Of a DNA stretch of 64,000 nt, positions 36,429 to 46,726 are shown one piece after another. A program made the translations under genes and the position numbers. This DNA is from Clarireedia homoeocarpa (lineage: Eukaryota > Ascomycota > Leotiomycetes > Helotiales > Rutstroemiaceae), in contig LNKV01000022.1 of assembly GCA_001465935.1 (NCBI GenBank), positions 434,001 through 498,000 on the forward strand. The letters run 5' to 3'. Positions within the stretch are counted from its first letter, which is position 1; each line of letters begins with the position of its first letter. The notes under the pieces were generated by a model. The model saw only the letters and a list, made by a program, of their open reading frames with translations, made no database searches and was not told where the DNA came from.

Positions 36429-37545
36429 GATAGTGGGATAGTGGACCTGTTACTCTTGAGATGGTCGTTAAGAGAAGAGGAGACAGAGCGTTATCTCCCC
36501 ACAAAAACGATAAATCCAAGTAGGCCCTTCGAACAGTTACTACCGGTGATTCTCGAAAATTCAAGAGAGGTGGTTGTAGTTAACGTTGAGGATACAGTAA
36601 TGTCGTTTGTTCGCAAATCGCCCCAAGCCACTAGAACTAATTGCACAGCCTCAATGTTCCCCACGCATGGGAATATCTGACAACCCTGGAATAAATAGCC
36701 TTACTGGCGAATCTCGGACTCGGTCCATGGCTTTGTGAATGATATCGGTATAGAAGTTTCCGATTCGAGAGCTGTTTGATAGAGCACAATCCACGTCTGT
36801 TAGAACGGAGGTTGGGTGAGCTGGCAACGGGGGAAGTCTGTGGCTGTCCATTTGTGGCAGATGCAGCTTTCGTTGCCTGTCTGTCGTCGTATTGGAGCGC
36901 AACGTCTAGAATCTGGGCTCTCACAGAGTCACAGAGAAACTTAAGCTCTATTCTCCTTCGGCCACTCAAAATGTCTCAAATGTACCGACTTGGAAGGACG
37001 GGAAAATCTGGACAGGTACGAAGCAGATGAAGATGGTATCCACAGAATGAGCACAGCCACGATCTTTAAGGGACCTTTCTGCCATTTAAACCCTCTTGGA
37101 TGCGTCATGTTCCCCAGCTTTTTAATTAATTTTGCTTCTTCCCGAATAGCTTTAATTGGTAACATTTTCAATAATACTGGGTAGCCGTTTGTTCCATCGT
37201 CTTTTCGACCTCAGAAAATGAAGATATCTCGAACTTGCGTGAAGGACGAGCGGATCTGTGCCTTTTCGTCGACCCCTTTTTACCGAACAAGACCACCCGG
37301 ACCCTAAGTGGGGAGTGAGCCAATACCAATTCCTTGAGAACTGTCAGTCTATTATTGGAAAGGCAGATCAGTGGAATTCGCCTTACATATGAAACAAAAC
37401 CGTCTCAGTCACTGCGAAGGAAAAAAATATCCCCAATTGAACGGTCTATTCTCTGCAGTTCATCCAAACATTCTGGATATATCTCTACGAAGCATCATCT
37501 ACTGTCAAATACATTCTTTCGATTAATCATCTCATCCCGATCAAA
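36429..37545. other. Divergent promoter region, 1.1 kb
   Basis: Lies between the minus-strand transmembrane gene and the plus-strand calmodulin-like gene. Frames at 36637-36969 and 36941-37171 are not supported. Confidence 0.55.
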
Positions 37546-38362
37546 ATGACGGACGTAGGAAACAAGCACGTAAGAACTTCACCGCAGTCCTGTCATGCCA
37601 ATCTCAACAATTCTACCCATCTATCTCTCAGAGGACTGACTCGCACCATGAATAGGGTCTTAGCCAGGAGGAAGTTCAAGCATACAGAGATGCCTTCTCT
37701 ATTTTCGTAAGTTGCTCAAATAATCAATGAAGGTTATGCCTTCAAATCGCTGACTTGTGCTGCCCGCATAGGATAAAGATGGTGATGGTACGCAATTCGA
37801 CCCCGCACATCCCCTCCGTACGCGCAATCAACTCCTAACATCTCAACCATCAACCAGGAACCATATCTACCAGCGAACTTGCAGAGGCTATGAAGTCTCT
37901 TGGACAAAATCCTTCAGATGCAGAAATTCAAGATATGATCAACGAGGTGGATGTTGATCAATCCGGAACCGTAGACTTCGATGGTGGGTGATACCTTGGG
38001 TCTTTCTTCATTTTCAACCCAAACAGTTCTGACTCTATTTTCCACAGAATTCCTCAAGATGATGACTACGGAAACCAAAGGTGTTGATTTCGAGCAGGAA
38101 ATGCGCAGTGCTTTCAAGGTCTTTGATGTTGACGGAAGCGGTACCATTTCCCCCGAGGAAATCTACAAGTTGATGGCTTCATTGGGCGAGAATCTATCTG
38201 AGGATGAGATTAAGAGTATGGTCAAGGAAGTCGATAAGAATGGTGATGGAAGCATAGATTGTGAGATGCGCCCTCTTGAAAGTATAGTCATAACGAATAT
38301 GCTAACCGGTGTGTCCAACTATAGACGAGGAATTCGTATCATTTATCCGCGACAACAAATAA
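37546..38362 (+). CDS. Calmodulin-like EF-hand protein
   Basis: Calcium sensor with four EF-hands. Six exons: 37546-37569, 37656-37706, 37772-37787, 37858-37983, 38048-38260, 38325-38362; 155 aa, all phases agree. Loops: DKDGDGTISTSE, DVDQSGTVDFDE, DVDGSGTISPEE and DKNGDGSIDYEE, each with Asp/Ser/Asn at 1, 3, 5, a Gly at 6 and Glu at 12. All should bind calcium. The N-terminus MTDVGNKHGLSQEEVQAY replaces the usual SLTEEQ start, and the body (LAEAMKSLGQNPSDAEIQDM, KGVDFEQEMRSAF) is diverged from the near-invariant fungal calmodulin. So it is probably a second calmodulin-like gene rather than the canonical one. A 16-nt third exon carries half of the first loop. Confidence 0.92.
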
Positions 38363-38893
38363 AGGGAATAATTGGGTTGGTGGTGGTTGATGAATGAGAA
38401 AGTTTGGAAATGATGTTACTCTACTTTGGATATAACTTCAAACTATTACTTCGATTAGTCTGTCTGCGAATCATATACCTAGCATCTTCCAAGTCGCCGT
38501 CGATGTTGATGGAAATTCAGACTCATGCCACAATCATCGTGTGATGACTTCAAGCGTGTCATTAAAGTCCCTGATATTCCTATCATCGTCTGGGTTTTGC
38601 TCAGTGTGTTTTTATTGTGGTTGCCTGTAAGGTTGGTTTTACTCGAGTTTCCACTACCTAATATATTCTTCAACAAAGAACAGCTCAATGTCAATAAAGA
38701 ATTTGAATAGGAAGCAGCTTAGGGAAACAGTTGTTCGGCCGAGCATGTCTGTCCCTTTGATACTATAACAATGCCATTCTATGAGTATATGGTGGATTTT
38801 CTGAAATTCCATTTTCATCTATCAACAATCTACTTCAATCCTCACTATCACTAAGCGCATTTTTCAAGGTATAAGTATCCCCCACCCAGCACA
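38363..38893. other. Intergenic, no gene seen
   Basis: About 530 bp between two plus-strand genes, holding the calmodulin-like 3' UTR and the amidoligase promoter. Confidence 0.6.
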
Positions 38894-40159
38894 ATGTCTC
38901 AATTCCATAGCCCGTTGAGCCTCATGCAGCCTAATGAAAGCAGAGATGAGAATATAGCTATTGACTCCCCTCAGCTATCTGCCGGGTGCCGTCTTACATA
39001 TGGTGTTGAGATTGAATACATACTTGCTCATCTTAAAGAGGATCGTGAGGATCCATTCCCGCAAGACTCCCGTAAAGTAAGCGGTCCCGAATTCGGTAGT
39101 GCAAAACTAATTAACGACGACATCAAAGCCCGTCTCGAAGCTGCCGGCATCCCAGCCCTCAACGAGCTAGACAATGCCCATTTCAAGGTGAATAACCAAG
39201 AGAGAATGCGCTGCTGGGCTCTAAAAACTGATGATACAGTAGATCAAGAACTAGAAAGCGCAGACGAATGGCACAACGACCCATACTTATACTACGGGCT
39301 CGAAATTTCATCTCCGGCGTATTACTACGAAGATGACACCCTTTCCTTCGTGCGCCGTGTCCTCAAAGTCCTCCGACAAAATTACCGCGTCAAATGCAAT
39401 CGCACCACCGGCCTCCACGTCCACGTCGGCAATGGCCTGCATGGTTTCCAGCCGCATATTCTCCGCAATATCCTCGCGATCGCTTGGACATACGAACGTC
39501 AGTGGCAATTGATGCATTCCTTTGAACGCACGCAGAACGACCACGCGCGTCCGCTGAGCAGCTCTCGACTGAAAGGTCTTCTCCCGCCTGGCTCGACGCG
39601 GCTAGACTTTTTGAATCATCTCCTCAAGTACACTGATATCAGATCTATGTGCCGTGATCTGCAGTGTCTTGACAGAAGACTGGCATTTTCTCTCACGTAT
39701 CTAGAGCCGCCGTTTCGGGGTGCAACGAAACGTACGTTAGAGTTCCGACACCACGAGGGCACGCTCGATCCGACGGCTATTGGGCACTGGGTGAGGGTTT
39801 GTGTTAAGTTGGTGGAGAAGGCGTACCATGTTAGGCGGGAGGAGGAAGAGATCTTCTTTCAGAAATTGAGTGAGGATTGTATGAAGCCGGTGGGGAAGGG
39901 GGAGGGGAAAATTAGCTTGGATGACTTTCTATGGTGGATCAATTGTCCGGTTCAAGCGGTGTATTATGGCTTGAAGTTGGAGGATCAGGGCGGAGAGGAG
40001 GGGGTGAGAAAGCGGCTGGAGATGCAGGAGGAGGTCGAGAGGACGAGGGAGGATGCCTTAGAAAGGGTTATGGATGGGAATATCGGGAGTGGAAGCTCGG
40101 ACAGCTCGAAAAGTTCGAGTAACAAGGGGAAGAAGGGCAAGATTTGCGGGTCCATGTGA
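38894..40159 (+). CDS. Putative amidoligase (COOH-NH2 ligase superfamily)
   Basis: Single exon, 421 aa, no signal peptide. The blocks match the fungal amidoligase-2 family, related in fold to glutamine synthetase and gamma-glutamylcysteine ligase, which form amide bonds with ATP. The opening LTYGVEIEYILAHLK supplies the first acidic metal ligands. YYGLEISSPAYYY is the second acidic block. TTGLHVHVG is the His-rich strand, and TLEFRHHEGTLDP the basic/acidic strand near the nucleotide. A Lys/Glu-rich tail from about residue 320 ends in Ser/Gly/Lys low complexity. Family members are often linked with peptide or protein modification, but the substrate in fungi is unknown. No intron, unlike most neighbours. 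Confidence 0.88.
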   Translation: MSQFHSPLSLMQPNESRDENIAIDSPQLSAGCRLTYGVEIEYILAHLKEDREDPFPQDSRKVSGPEFGSAKLINDDIKARLEAAGIPALNELDNAHFKVNNQERMRCWALKTDDTVDQELESADEWHNDPYLYYGLEISSPAYYYEDDTLSFVRRVLKVLRQNYRVKCNRTTGLHVHVGNGLHGFQPHILRNILAIAWTYERQWQLMHSFERTQNDHARPLSSSRLKGLLPPGSTRLDFLNHLLKYTDIRSMCRDLQCLDRRLAFSLTYLEPPFRGATKRTLEFRHHEGTLDPTAIGHWVRVCVKLVEKAYHVRREEEEIFFQKLSEDCMKPVGKGEGKISLDDFLWWINCPVQAVYYGLKLEDQGGEEGVRKRLEMQEEVERTREDALERVMDGNIGSGSSDSSKSSSNKGKKGKICGSM

Positions 40160-40363
40160 GGTGGAGCGACTTAGGGTCTAGGGTTCTTAGGTTCTTCTGG
40201 AAAGAGGGTAGAGAGGTAAGTCGTTTCTCCTTGTCTGTCGCTGACTTTTTGCTCCCTATCAATATTCTTTTTAGATTAACTACGGCTACGATTGCGTGCA
40301 TCCACGAATATAGGATTTATTCATTGGCAACCCATTGGAGTTTGATCAAATAACAATTGGTAT
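40160..40363. other. Spacer between amidoligase gene and LTR element
   Basis: About 200 bp holding the amidoligase 3' UTR; nothing else seen. Confidence 0.5.
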
Positions 40364-40504
40364 TGTAGTGGGGTTGAGGCTACACTAAATGGCCGGAGTA
40401 TTGTTCTCTCGTTCCAGGTTATTCCTGGGTATATATAGTTGTAGCTTAGCTACCTTCAATCAATATCCTCTTTCTCTCTTGCTTTCTCTCTTCTTGGTAC
40501 GCAG

Positions 40505-40558
40505 CTAAAGTAGTATGTTTACTGTGTACATCGATGATATATTCCTATCCCTTTTACA
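40505..40558 (+). repeat. LTR 3' end, 5' copy (54 bp)
   Basis: Matches 41271-41324 with A/G, T/C and T/C differences. Ends CTATCCCTTTTACA. Confidence 0.88.
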
Positions 40559-40559
40559 T

Positions 40560-40584
40560 TGGTGGCCTATGCAGGGATTCGAAC
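40560..40584 (+). promoter_or_regulatory. Primer-binding-site-like sequence
   Basis: Begins TGG one base after the LTR end. The complement resembles the last about 25 nt of a tRNA (T-loop TTCGAAT and terminal CCA), although the spacing between T-loop and CCA is one nucleotide longer than standard. Confidence 0.55.
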
Positions 40585-41270
40585 GTAATATACACTATTT
40601 GTACTGAGTTTGAGTTGAAGTAAGAAGTTGGGTTTCACTGATTAAGCTGATAGTTCAGCGATTTGAGAATTGAGTTTTTGGATTACAACTACGACGAGGA
40701 GAGAGAGTTGAGTTGATAAAAGGATTAAGGGTTAAGCTGACAGTTCAGCAAATTGAGGGTTAAGCTGCAAGGCTCAGCGATTTGAGGGTATTCACAGTTT
40801 TGGATTTGGGTTGCAGCTGCGACTGCGACTGCGACTGCGACTACGACGAAGAAGGAGGGGTTGTTGAGTGAAAAGAGAATTTTGCTTTTAAATGGATCTA
40901 AAGGGGTCAGCTGGACAAAAGAGTTTTAAGAATACGGTTGAAGCCGGTAGTTGAGGATATGAACATGAAGCGGAGACGGGTTGAGGGGAGGTTGTGAGGC
41001 GTCAAGTGGGAGACGGGTGTACTACGGGAGAAGCTTTGGACAATTTGGATTTGGACTTGCTGGAAGTGGGGTAGGCTACTTTAAAAGCTATATTGTTAGT
41101 TTTTCTGCTGTTTATTCAAGTTAGTTGTAGGTTCATAACCTTGTTGTTGGCTGGACTACTTGACTCTATACTGCTTGGGAGCTCAGAAGCCATATTTGAT
41201 TCTATATCGACCGAACAGTCTGCGACTGCAAGCTCGGGGGGAGGGACTGTACGAATTCCCAAGCATCAAC

Positions 41271-41324
41271 CTAAAGTAGTGTGTTTACTGTGTACATCGA
41301 CGACATATTCCTATCCCTTTTACA
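41271..41324 (+). repeat. LTR 3' end, 3' copy (54 bp)
   Basis: Second copy of the 54-bp direct repeat, followed by the GTAT target duplication. Confidence 0.88.
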
Positions 41325-42428
41325 GTATCAGCAGGAGAAGTTTATCGACATGCACTGTGTGATTCTACAGATGAGTAATTCAAGGCGGCGCTCATCGGAT
41401 GTTTTGGAGGCTGGCTCAAGTGTTGAACAACAGCTCTCTGAACAAGCATCTTCCTTGTCAATCTCTTAACAAAATAGATCTACTGAAAGGAGCTGTCGCG
41501 ACCGAATCGGATGTGCGGAAGTCACGTTACTGCGAATGTAAATGGACCAATCATTTATAATAGAAACCATAGATAATAGAAATATACTTCTGAGCCGTTC
41601 ATTTTGAGGTCTATAGTATAGCCTCATATTCACTCTTTTGAATTTTGGGAGTAGAAACTATGGTGTTTTAAGAAAACAGAGGTGTTGCTAGAGAGGGCAG
41701 AGCAATGTGCTGATGTGCTGATGTGCAATGTGAGATGCTTACACTATTCTATCCAAGCCTCTATAGGGCTTGTTCATCTAGGCGTCAATTCTATTCTGCT
41801 AGTGCTTCGTACATTTTCGTTCTATCACTTTCGACTCGTCAACCCTCTGCCAACTTCGGATTCTACCCAAGTGGAAATTTGTTATTCATACTCACTATTG
41901 ACCGAATGCATCACAACGGCTGTTTAAGCACGAGGTGCAACAAAGCATTCGTATATTTTAAGCTATTAAAGCACCATTACACCTCCTATCAATTCTCCTT
42001 CTTGAATCGAATCCCTTGGATACGCGCAAAACTCATCTAACACCTTGAATGTATCTTTCACTCCGGCCTATATACGGAAAGGTTGTCCAAAGTTACACGC
42101 TGTTTATTTTAGAACAGCATCGAATTTTAGCACCAAAAGCAAATACTCGGCATGCATTGTTCCCAAGGAAAGGGGTGAGAAAATAGATATTGCATATGTT
42201 TGGCTCTGGAATCCTACTGCCTTTCTTCACGAACCATGGAATCCTGAAATCACCCAATCCAACGCCATCCATGCAATCCAGAACTCCGCACTATATCCAC
42301 CAAAACACCGCAAAATGTCTAGCTTTCGTATCCGTCTCTGAAATCATTATTTTATCTGAATGTCTTCGACATACCACCGACCCCTCTGTCAATTGCGCGT
42401 CCATTCTGTTGCCCACAATGTGCTTCTT
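41325..42428. other. Intergenic after the LTR element
   Basis: About 1.1 kb with short random frames only. Confidence 0.55.
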
Positions 42429-43289
42429 CTACTCAATTTTGACGTCCTTCTGCCAGCTAAGTGGGCTTTTTCCAATTATGACCTGCATATCCTGTGTGTA
42501 TTTTGTTTCCTCCATGAAAACATCCTCTTTCTCATCAACCTCAACCTCAACCTCAACCTCAATTTTTCTCCTCTTCTCCACCATTCTACCCCCCCTCTCC
42601 CTCTCCATATTCGTATCCTCCTCACGACCTCTCTTCTGACGCATGCTATCATCTGCCCTCTCCAAAACACCCTCCCCATACATTTCCTCCATCCTTCTCA
42701 CAAAGCTACCACCCTTCTCCCCTCTCTGACTTCCTCGTTCTCTCCTCACCACTTCACTCCCTCTCTTTCTCATCCCATCATCCTCAAAATCCAATGTCAC
42801 CCCTCCCCTCACTTCTTTCTTTCCTCCCTTCCCCACGCTCAAATCCCTGAACCGCTGCTGCTTTCTTGGCGCATCAGGTACCACTCGCTCATCCACATGT
42901 ATCTTCTGCTTCTTCGGTGTTTGATAAACTCTCTCCCTCTCCCTCTGCGTCAGCGCCTGTGTCTGTATCTCACTTCCCACAATGCCCCCTTCTTCTCCCC
43001 TCTCCTCCCTCAAAATCTCCACTCCTCTACCCTTCCCCGGAGTCGCAGGAGAAGCAGCCGTGCGCAACTGAAATTGCGTCGCGCCCGATGCGAAAAGATT
43101 GCGCGCAGTCTTTTTCGAGGGCGTGCTAGGAGGCGGCGTGAGCAGCATAGAGGGTGTTTGGAATGGGAGTTTGGGCCTGTGCGGGGTCGTGAGCAGCGCA
43201 TCGGATTCGCTGGGTGTGCTGGTAGATCGTGATGGAGAGGATGGAAGATGGGGAGCGGATTGGATTCTGCGAATCATGTGGTTGTCCAT
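42429..43289 (-). CDS. Hypothetical protein with many proline-directed sites
   Basis: Single exon, 286 aa, no known fold. The N-terminal 100 residues carry a dense set of S/T-P motifs (LPSSPSR, TTPHRPKLPFQTPS, LLTPPPSTPSKK, AASPATPGKG), which suggests phosphorylation by cyclin-dependent or MAP kinases. Basic clusters (TPKKQKIHV, RKRGSE, KRGREED, EKRRKIEVE) could be nuclear signals. An acidic EVEVEVEVDEKED run is encoded by a GAGGTT repeat near 42535-42560. The composition suggests a nuclear, cell-cycle or chromatin-related disordered regulator, but I recognise no family. The codon bias of the CT-rich opposite strand is natural here. Confidence 0.65.
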   Translation of the reverse strand: MDNHMIRRIQSAPHLPSSPSRSTSTPSESDALLTTPHRPKLPFQTPSMLLTPPPSTPSKKTARNLFASGATQFQLRTAASPATPGKGRGVEILREERGEEGGIVGSEIQTQALTQRERERVYQTPKKQKIHVDERVVPDAPRKQQRFRDLSVGKGGKKEVRGGVTLDFEDDGMRKRGSEVVRRERGSQRGEKGGSFVRRMEEMYGEGVLERADDSMRQKRGREEDTNMERERGGRMVEKRRKIEVEVEVEVDEKEDVFMEETKYTQDMQVIIGKSPLSWQKDVKIE

Positions 43290-43890
43290 GTTTTTTAGAC
43301 GTGAGATGGATGGGTTTTTTGTGCTTGCTTGATGAAATAGAAGTGCTAGGTAGTGAATCAGAAATAATTATTTGCTGGTAATTTTCGCAGTCATCTAGTA
43401 GTATTTGATGATACCACCGATGATGAGGTGACGGATATGCGATGGCGTTGTGTCGGATTCTCTCCGAAGTCGTTGTGAAAAAGCAATCCCTCGCAAGGTT
43501 GAAGGGCGGGGGGAAGTTGGGAGAACGAAGAATTAGCTGTAATCTGTAGAAAATGGTGCGGCAGATTTGTATGGGTAGTTGTTGAGGCAGATTGGCTCAT
43601 CTCTTTTGCATAGTCACTACGGGTGATATTCACTTTTCGAATGCTTTGGAGCTGGAAAACAGCCAATCAGATCTATGGTATAGACTTGCATGAGTGTTTG
43701 AAAACGACAAGCTAGTGGTATTGTATTGTTTTATTATTGTATTGTTATTGATAAAGTGGCATGCATACCTTAATTTCAATCCAAGACTCCAATCCCATAT
43801 ATGCTAATGCCCCAACCATTCTATGCCATCCGAGTATGTCCTGTGTGTCCTATACTACCTGCCCAACCGTTTTTATTTATATCCACAGAT
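43290..43890. other. Intergenic, no gene seen
   Basis: About 600 bp between two minus-strand genes. The minus frame at 43391-43666 is not supported. Confidence 0.55.
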
Positions 43891-45663
43891 CTACAAAGCT
43901 ACACCCACCGGCTTAGCTTTCCTTGGATCTTGCCTCGGCCTCATAGATCCCGAAGCCGAACTCCTCAGCCCCTCCGTCTCATCAGTAACCCCCGACTCCA
44001 AACTAACGCACTCCGAATCCAGCTCCGCAAGCTTCACCAAGCCCCAGCCCCTTTCTAGAAAACTCTCCCTCTCCATACTCGAATCATCCCCTTCCTCTTT
44101 CGATTGCAATCGGACACCCTCATTCCTCTCCTCGAACAAACCCGGATCCATGATCAAACCGCCTACATCCCTCGTCTCCCCCTTTGCATTTGCAATATAC
44201 CATTCTTTATTTCTGCCCTTTGCTCCTTCGACCCACCCTAGTGCACTGCGAAGAACACGTTCTCGGCAGTATTCTTTGAATTTGTTGTCGCCGAAATACA
44301 TTAGGTTTTGGAAGAAGGCGCTGCGTTGGCGTTCCCGATGGCGGCGTTTCACGTTGTCGGCGGCGTAGGTGCGGAGGGCGGGGCGGAGGCTGAGAGTTGG
44401 TGGGAGGGCTACTTTTCGTGGCTTTGGCGGGTAGGATTGAATATGAGAACCTTGCGATGAGCCGGGTGGGGTGACCGGTGGTGAAAGAGTTTCGGCGAGT
44501 GAAACTGCATCCAGAAGAGCGCAATTGGCGCCTTTTCCAAGGGTGGTCATAATGCTAGAGAGTTGTTAGTCATTTCAGGAAGGAATGCAAAGGAAGGAAC
44601 ATCGGCAGCATACTTGAAAACCGCATCCCCGATCAAAGTCACATTCGTCGAATCCCATGGTTTCACCGAATCGCATTTCTTTTCCATGTGCAGATAAGCC
44701 GTCTTCGTTAGACACATCTCAGCGAGTTGGTGAAAATTAGGATGAATATTCCGATCTGTTTTAGCGCGCGCAATCACCTCCGCTTTCAATTCCTCGGGTG
44801 TGAAGTCTTCAGGTCGTTTGGATTTATTGATGAATGAACTAATAGAACTGCCGTACCCATACATGATAAATGATTCCGAAGGATCGATCTCGTCTTCGGT
44901 ATACGCTGTTGCCCAAGGTTTGACAGGGTTCTGCCATGAATGAACGATGATATTTTGGTTGCCAGGACAGAAAGCCTGTGGTCTGATTAGTCTTGAATGC
45001 TTTACATGGATGCAATTCCCAACATACCATAATGCCACTATTCGACCCAGCCAGTCGAAATGTTTCTCGCGTCAGAGGAATCTTGAAATAAATCACCGCC
45101 ACGTCCGTCGATTGTATCCTTGTTTCGGGAAACAGTTGCTTCCTGACTCTCGAATTGATTCCATCTGCCCCAACCAGCAAGTCACATTCATCTGTTGAAC
45201 CATCCGCGAAATGCACTCTCACTTCCCCAGACGGCAATTTCTCATATCTGTCGAACTTTTTCCCAAACTGTGCAAATCCCTCACTCCAATGTAGAAGACC
45301 CTCCCGTAGTCGCCATCTCGAAACGGAAAACTGATCTTGTATTTCCTCCGGTAGCCAAGTGAATATCGGATCGCCATTACTCTTTACAAAGCACATCTCC
45401 TGGCCACCAACCGGCTGTGCGCCAATACTCGGCGCAATCTCCTTCCATACATCGTGTTGTAGTTTCCCTTTTAGATTGCGCAGGACGAAGGACGACAGCA
45501 TAACCCGATAACCTGAAAGACGATCAACGGGCCCTCGACTGCGTTCGTAGAGCGTGACTTTGACATTTGGTGCATCTGTAAGAAGTTGTCCCAATGTCAG
45601 GCCACTCAATCCACCGCCGATGATGATGACTCGAAGCTTCTTGGTTGTATCCGTGGCAGACAT
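43891..45663 (-). CDS. FAD-dependent monooxygenase (PHBH/salicylate hydroxylase type)
   Basis: Flavoprotein hydroxylase of the PF01494 type using NAD(P)H and oxygen; substrate probably an aromatic or polyketide-like compound. Exons 45028-45663, 44614-44975 and 43891-44554 join in phase to 553 aa. Fingerprints in order: dinucleotide-binding VIIIGGGLSGLTLGQLL at residues 11-27; the DG motif LLVGADGINSRVRKQL near 165; and the ribityl-binding GD motif LIGDAVFNIMTTLGKGANCALLDA, created by the second splice. After it comes an unusually long C-terminal tail of about 200 residues, basic and then acidic/Ser-rich. This is longer than standard family members. No membrane anchor is obvious. No biosynthetic-cluster partner lies next to it. 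Confidence 0.92.
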
Positions 45664-45963
45664 TATCAGGGCGCAAATAAGATGTGAATTTTGTCAAACG
45701 CAAAAACTGGTAAGCAGATAGCAAAGGAAGAATAATAGAGCATCTCAACGTAGGGAAGCAAATCCTTTTGACGTCCCTCTCTTTCGGCTCATCTACCGAA
45801 TATCGCCTTTCCCCGGCAGTTCCTCCCGCAACCTACCTCACTATCAGGAGCCATCCGGAGCAAAGTATGCAGCGAGCCGTCATTTGGCCGGAAACACCAC
45901 GTCAAAAAAAGCCACCTCGGAAGGCTTGTTCATCAGCAAGTAAAATGAATTGTTGGCAATCCC

Positions 45964-46040
45964 ATAACCCCCCCAGAACAAAGGTTATTTTTTTCTGCGT
46001 CTTGCCACGTAAAAAATTACCTTTGTTCTTGGGGGGGTAT
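45964..46040. repeat. 77-bp foldback element, candidate tiny MITE
   Basis: Two arms of about 30 bp, TAACCCCCCCAGAACAAAGG and its near-complement ending CCTTTGTTCTTGGGGGGGTA, with only a few mismatches and one shift. They enclose an 18-bp loop. TA occurs at both tips, as at mariner/pogo insertion sites. Confidence 0.6.
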
Positions 46041-46346
46041 AGTAGCCACTGGTGGCCACTGGTAGCCACACTTATTCGGAAATGTGAAAAATCGTGCGAT
46101 AAATCATGCGATTCTGAGAAACGGCATGAGCTTGTTTCGGTGGACCCCTATACAGTAGAGCGGGCACTAGAGGAACCGAGCGGGCACTAGAGGATCAGAG
46201 CACCACATCAGGGGTCGTCATACGAGTAGCTCATTAGCCACACTATAATCGCCGCCCAACGATGCGTAGTCGTCAGTTCCTAAGGAAAGTATTTCGAGCA
46301 GAGCAATGCTCCAACTGGGCAACAGAAAATCGCAGACGCTGTTCAA

Positions 46347-46460
46347 AAAGATTCAAAAAAAAAAAAACCAAAAAAAACCAAAAACATCCAAAAACATCCC
46401 AAAAACATCCCAAAAAAATCCCAAAAAAATCCCCAAAAAATCCCAAAAAAACCCCCCGAA
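46347..46460. repeat. A-rich low-complexity tract
   Basis: Poly-A interrupted by CC, CATCC and TCCC at nearly regular spacing (AAAAACATCC then AAAAAAATCCC). Confidence 0.9.
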
Positions 46461-46726
46461 TCTCGATTGATTGTTGTACACACGGACGTAATTCATAAGC
46501 TAAGTTTAACTAACCCCCCGGAGGGCCCACAAATGTGTGTGACAATCATTTCGGCACATTCGTCCGAGCCATTGTCGAGATACTACTTTCGTCATACTTT
46601 ACCTCTTGCGCCAGAATCATACGAACCAGACAAAAAACACCTGTATTCTCTCTTGACTGAGCATCACGAGCACCCTCAACTAGCTTGAACCACTCGTTCC
46701 GAAGACCCACAAGCCGGCTTATTGGA

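Larger units (their letters stand above)
40364..41324 (+). mobile_element. Miniature LTR retroelement (TRIM-like)
   Basis: Bounded by TG at 40364 and CA at 41324 and flanked by a 4-bp direct repeat GTAT (40360-40363 and 41325-41328). The 5' LTR is about 195 bp (40364-40558) and has a TATA box (TATATATAG, 40430-40438). One base after it a primer-site-like sequence starts TGGTGGCCTATGCAGGG (40560-40584); its complement ends CCA and holds GTTCGAATCC, a tRNA T-loop pattern. A polypurine tract GGGGGGAGGGA (41236-41246) precedes the 3' LTR copy. The last 54 bp of both LTRs align with 3 differences, all transitions. The 3' LTR (41248-41324) lacks most of the upstream LTR part. The roughly 710-bp inside has no gag or pol. 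Confidence 0.72.
45664..46726. other. Intergenic 1 kb with hairpin and A-rich tract
   Basis: Contains the inverted repeat at 45964-46040, an imperfect GAGCGGGCACTAGAGG direct repeat near 46158-46193 and an (A)nTCC/(A)nCC low-complexity tract at 46347-46460. No gene supported. Confidence 0.6.

Noticed and set aside
41281..41469. VYIDD-like motif resembling a reverse-transcriptase active site
   Set aside because: It falls inside the LTR 54-bp repeat, occurs in a non-coding context and has no flanking RT motifs.
42360..43232. 290-aa plus-strand frame
   Set aside because: Antisense to the proline-directed-site protein; its Leu/Ser/Pro-rich composition is that of a CT-rich complementary strand.
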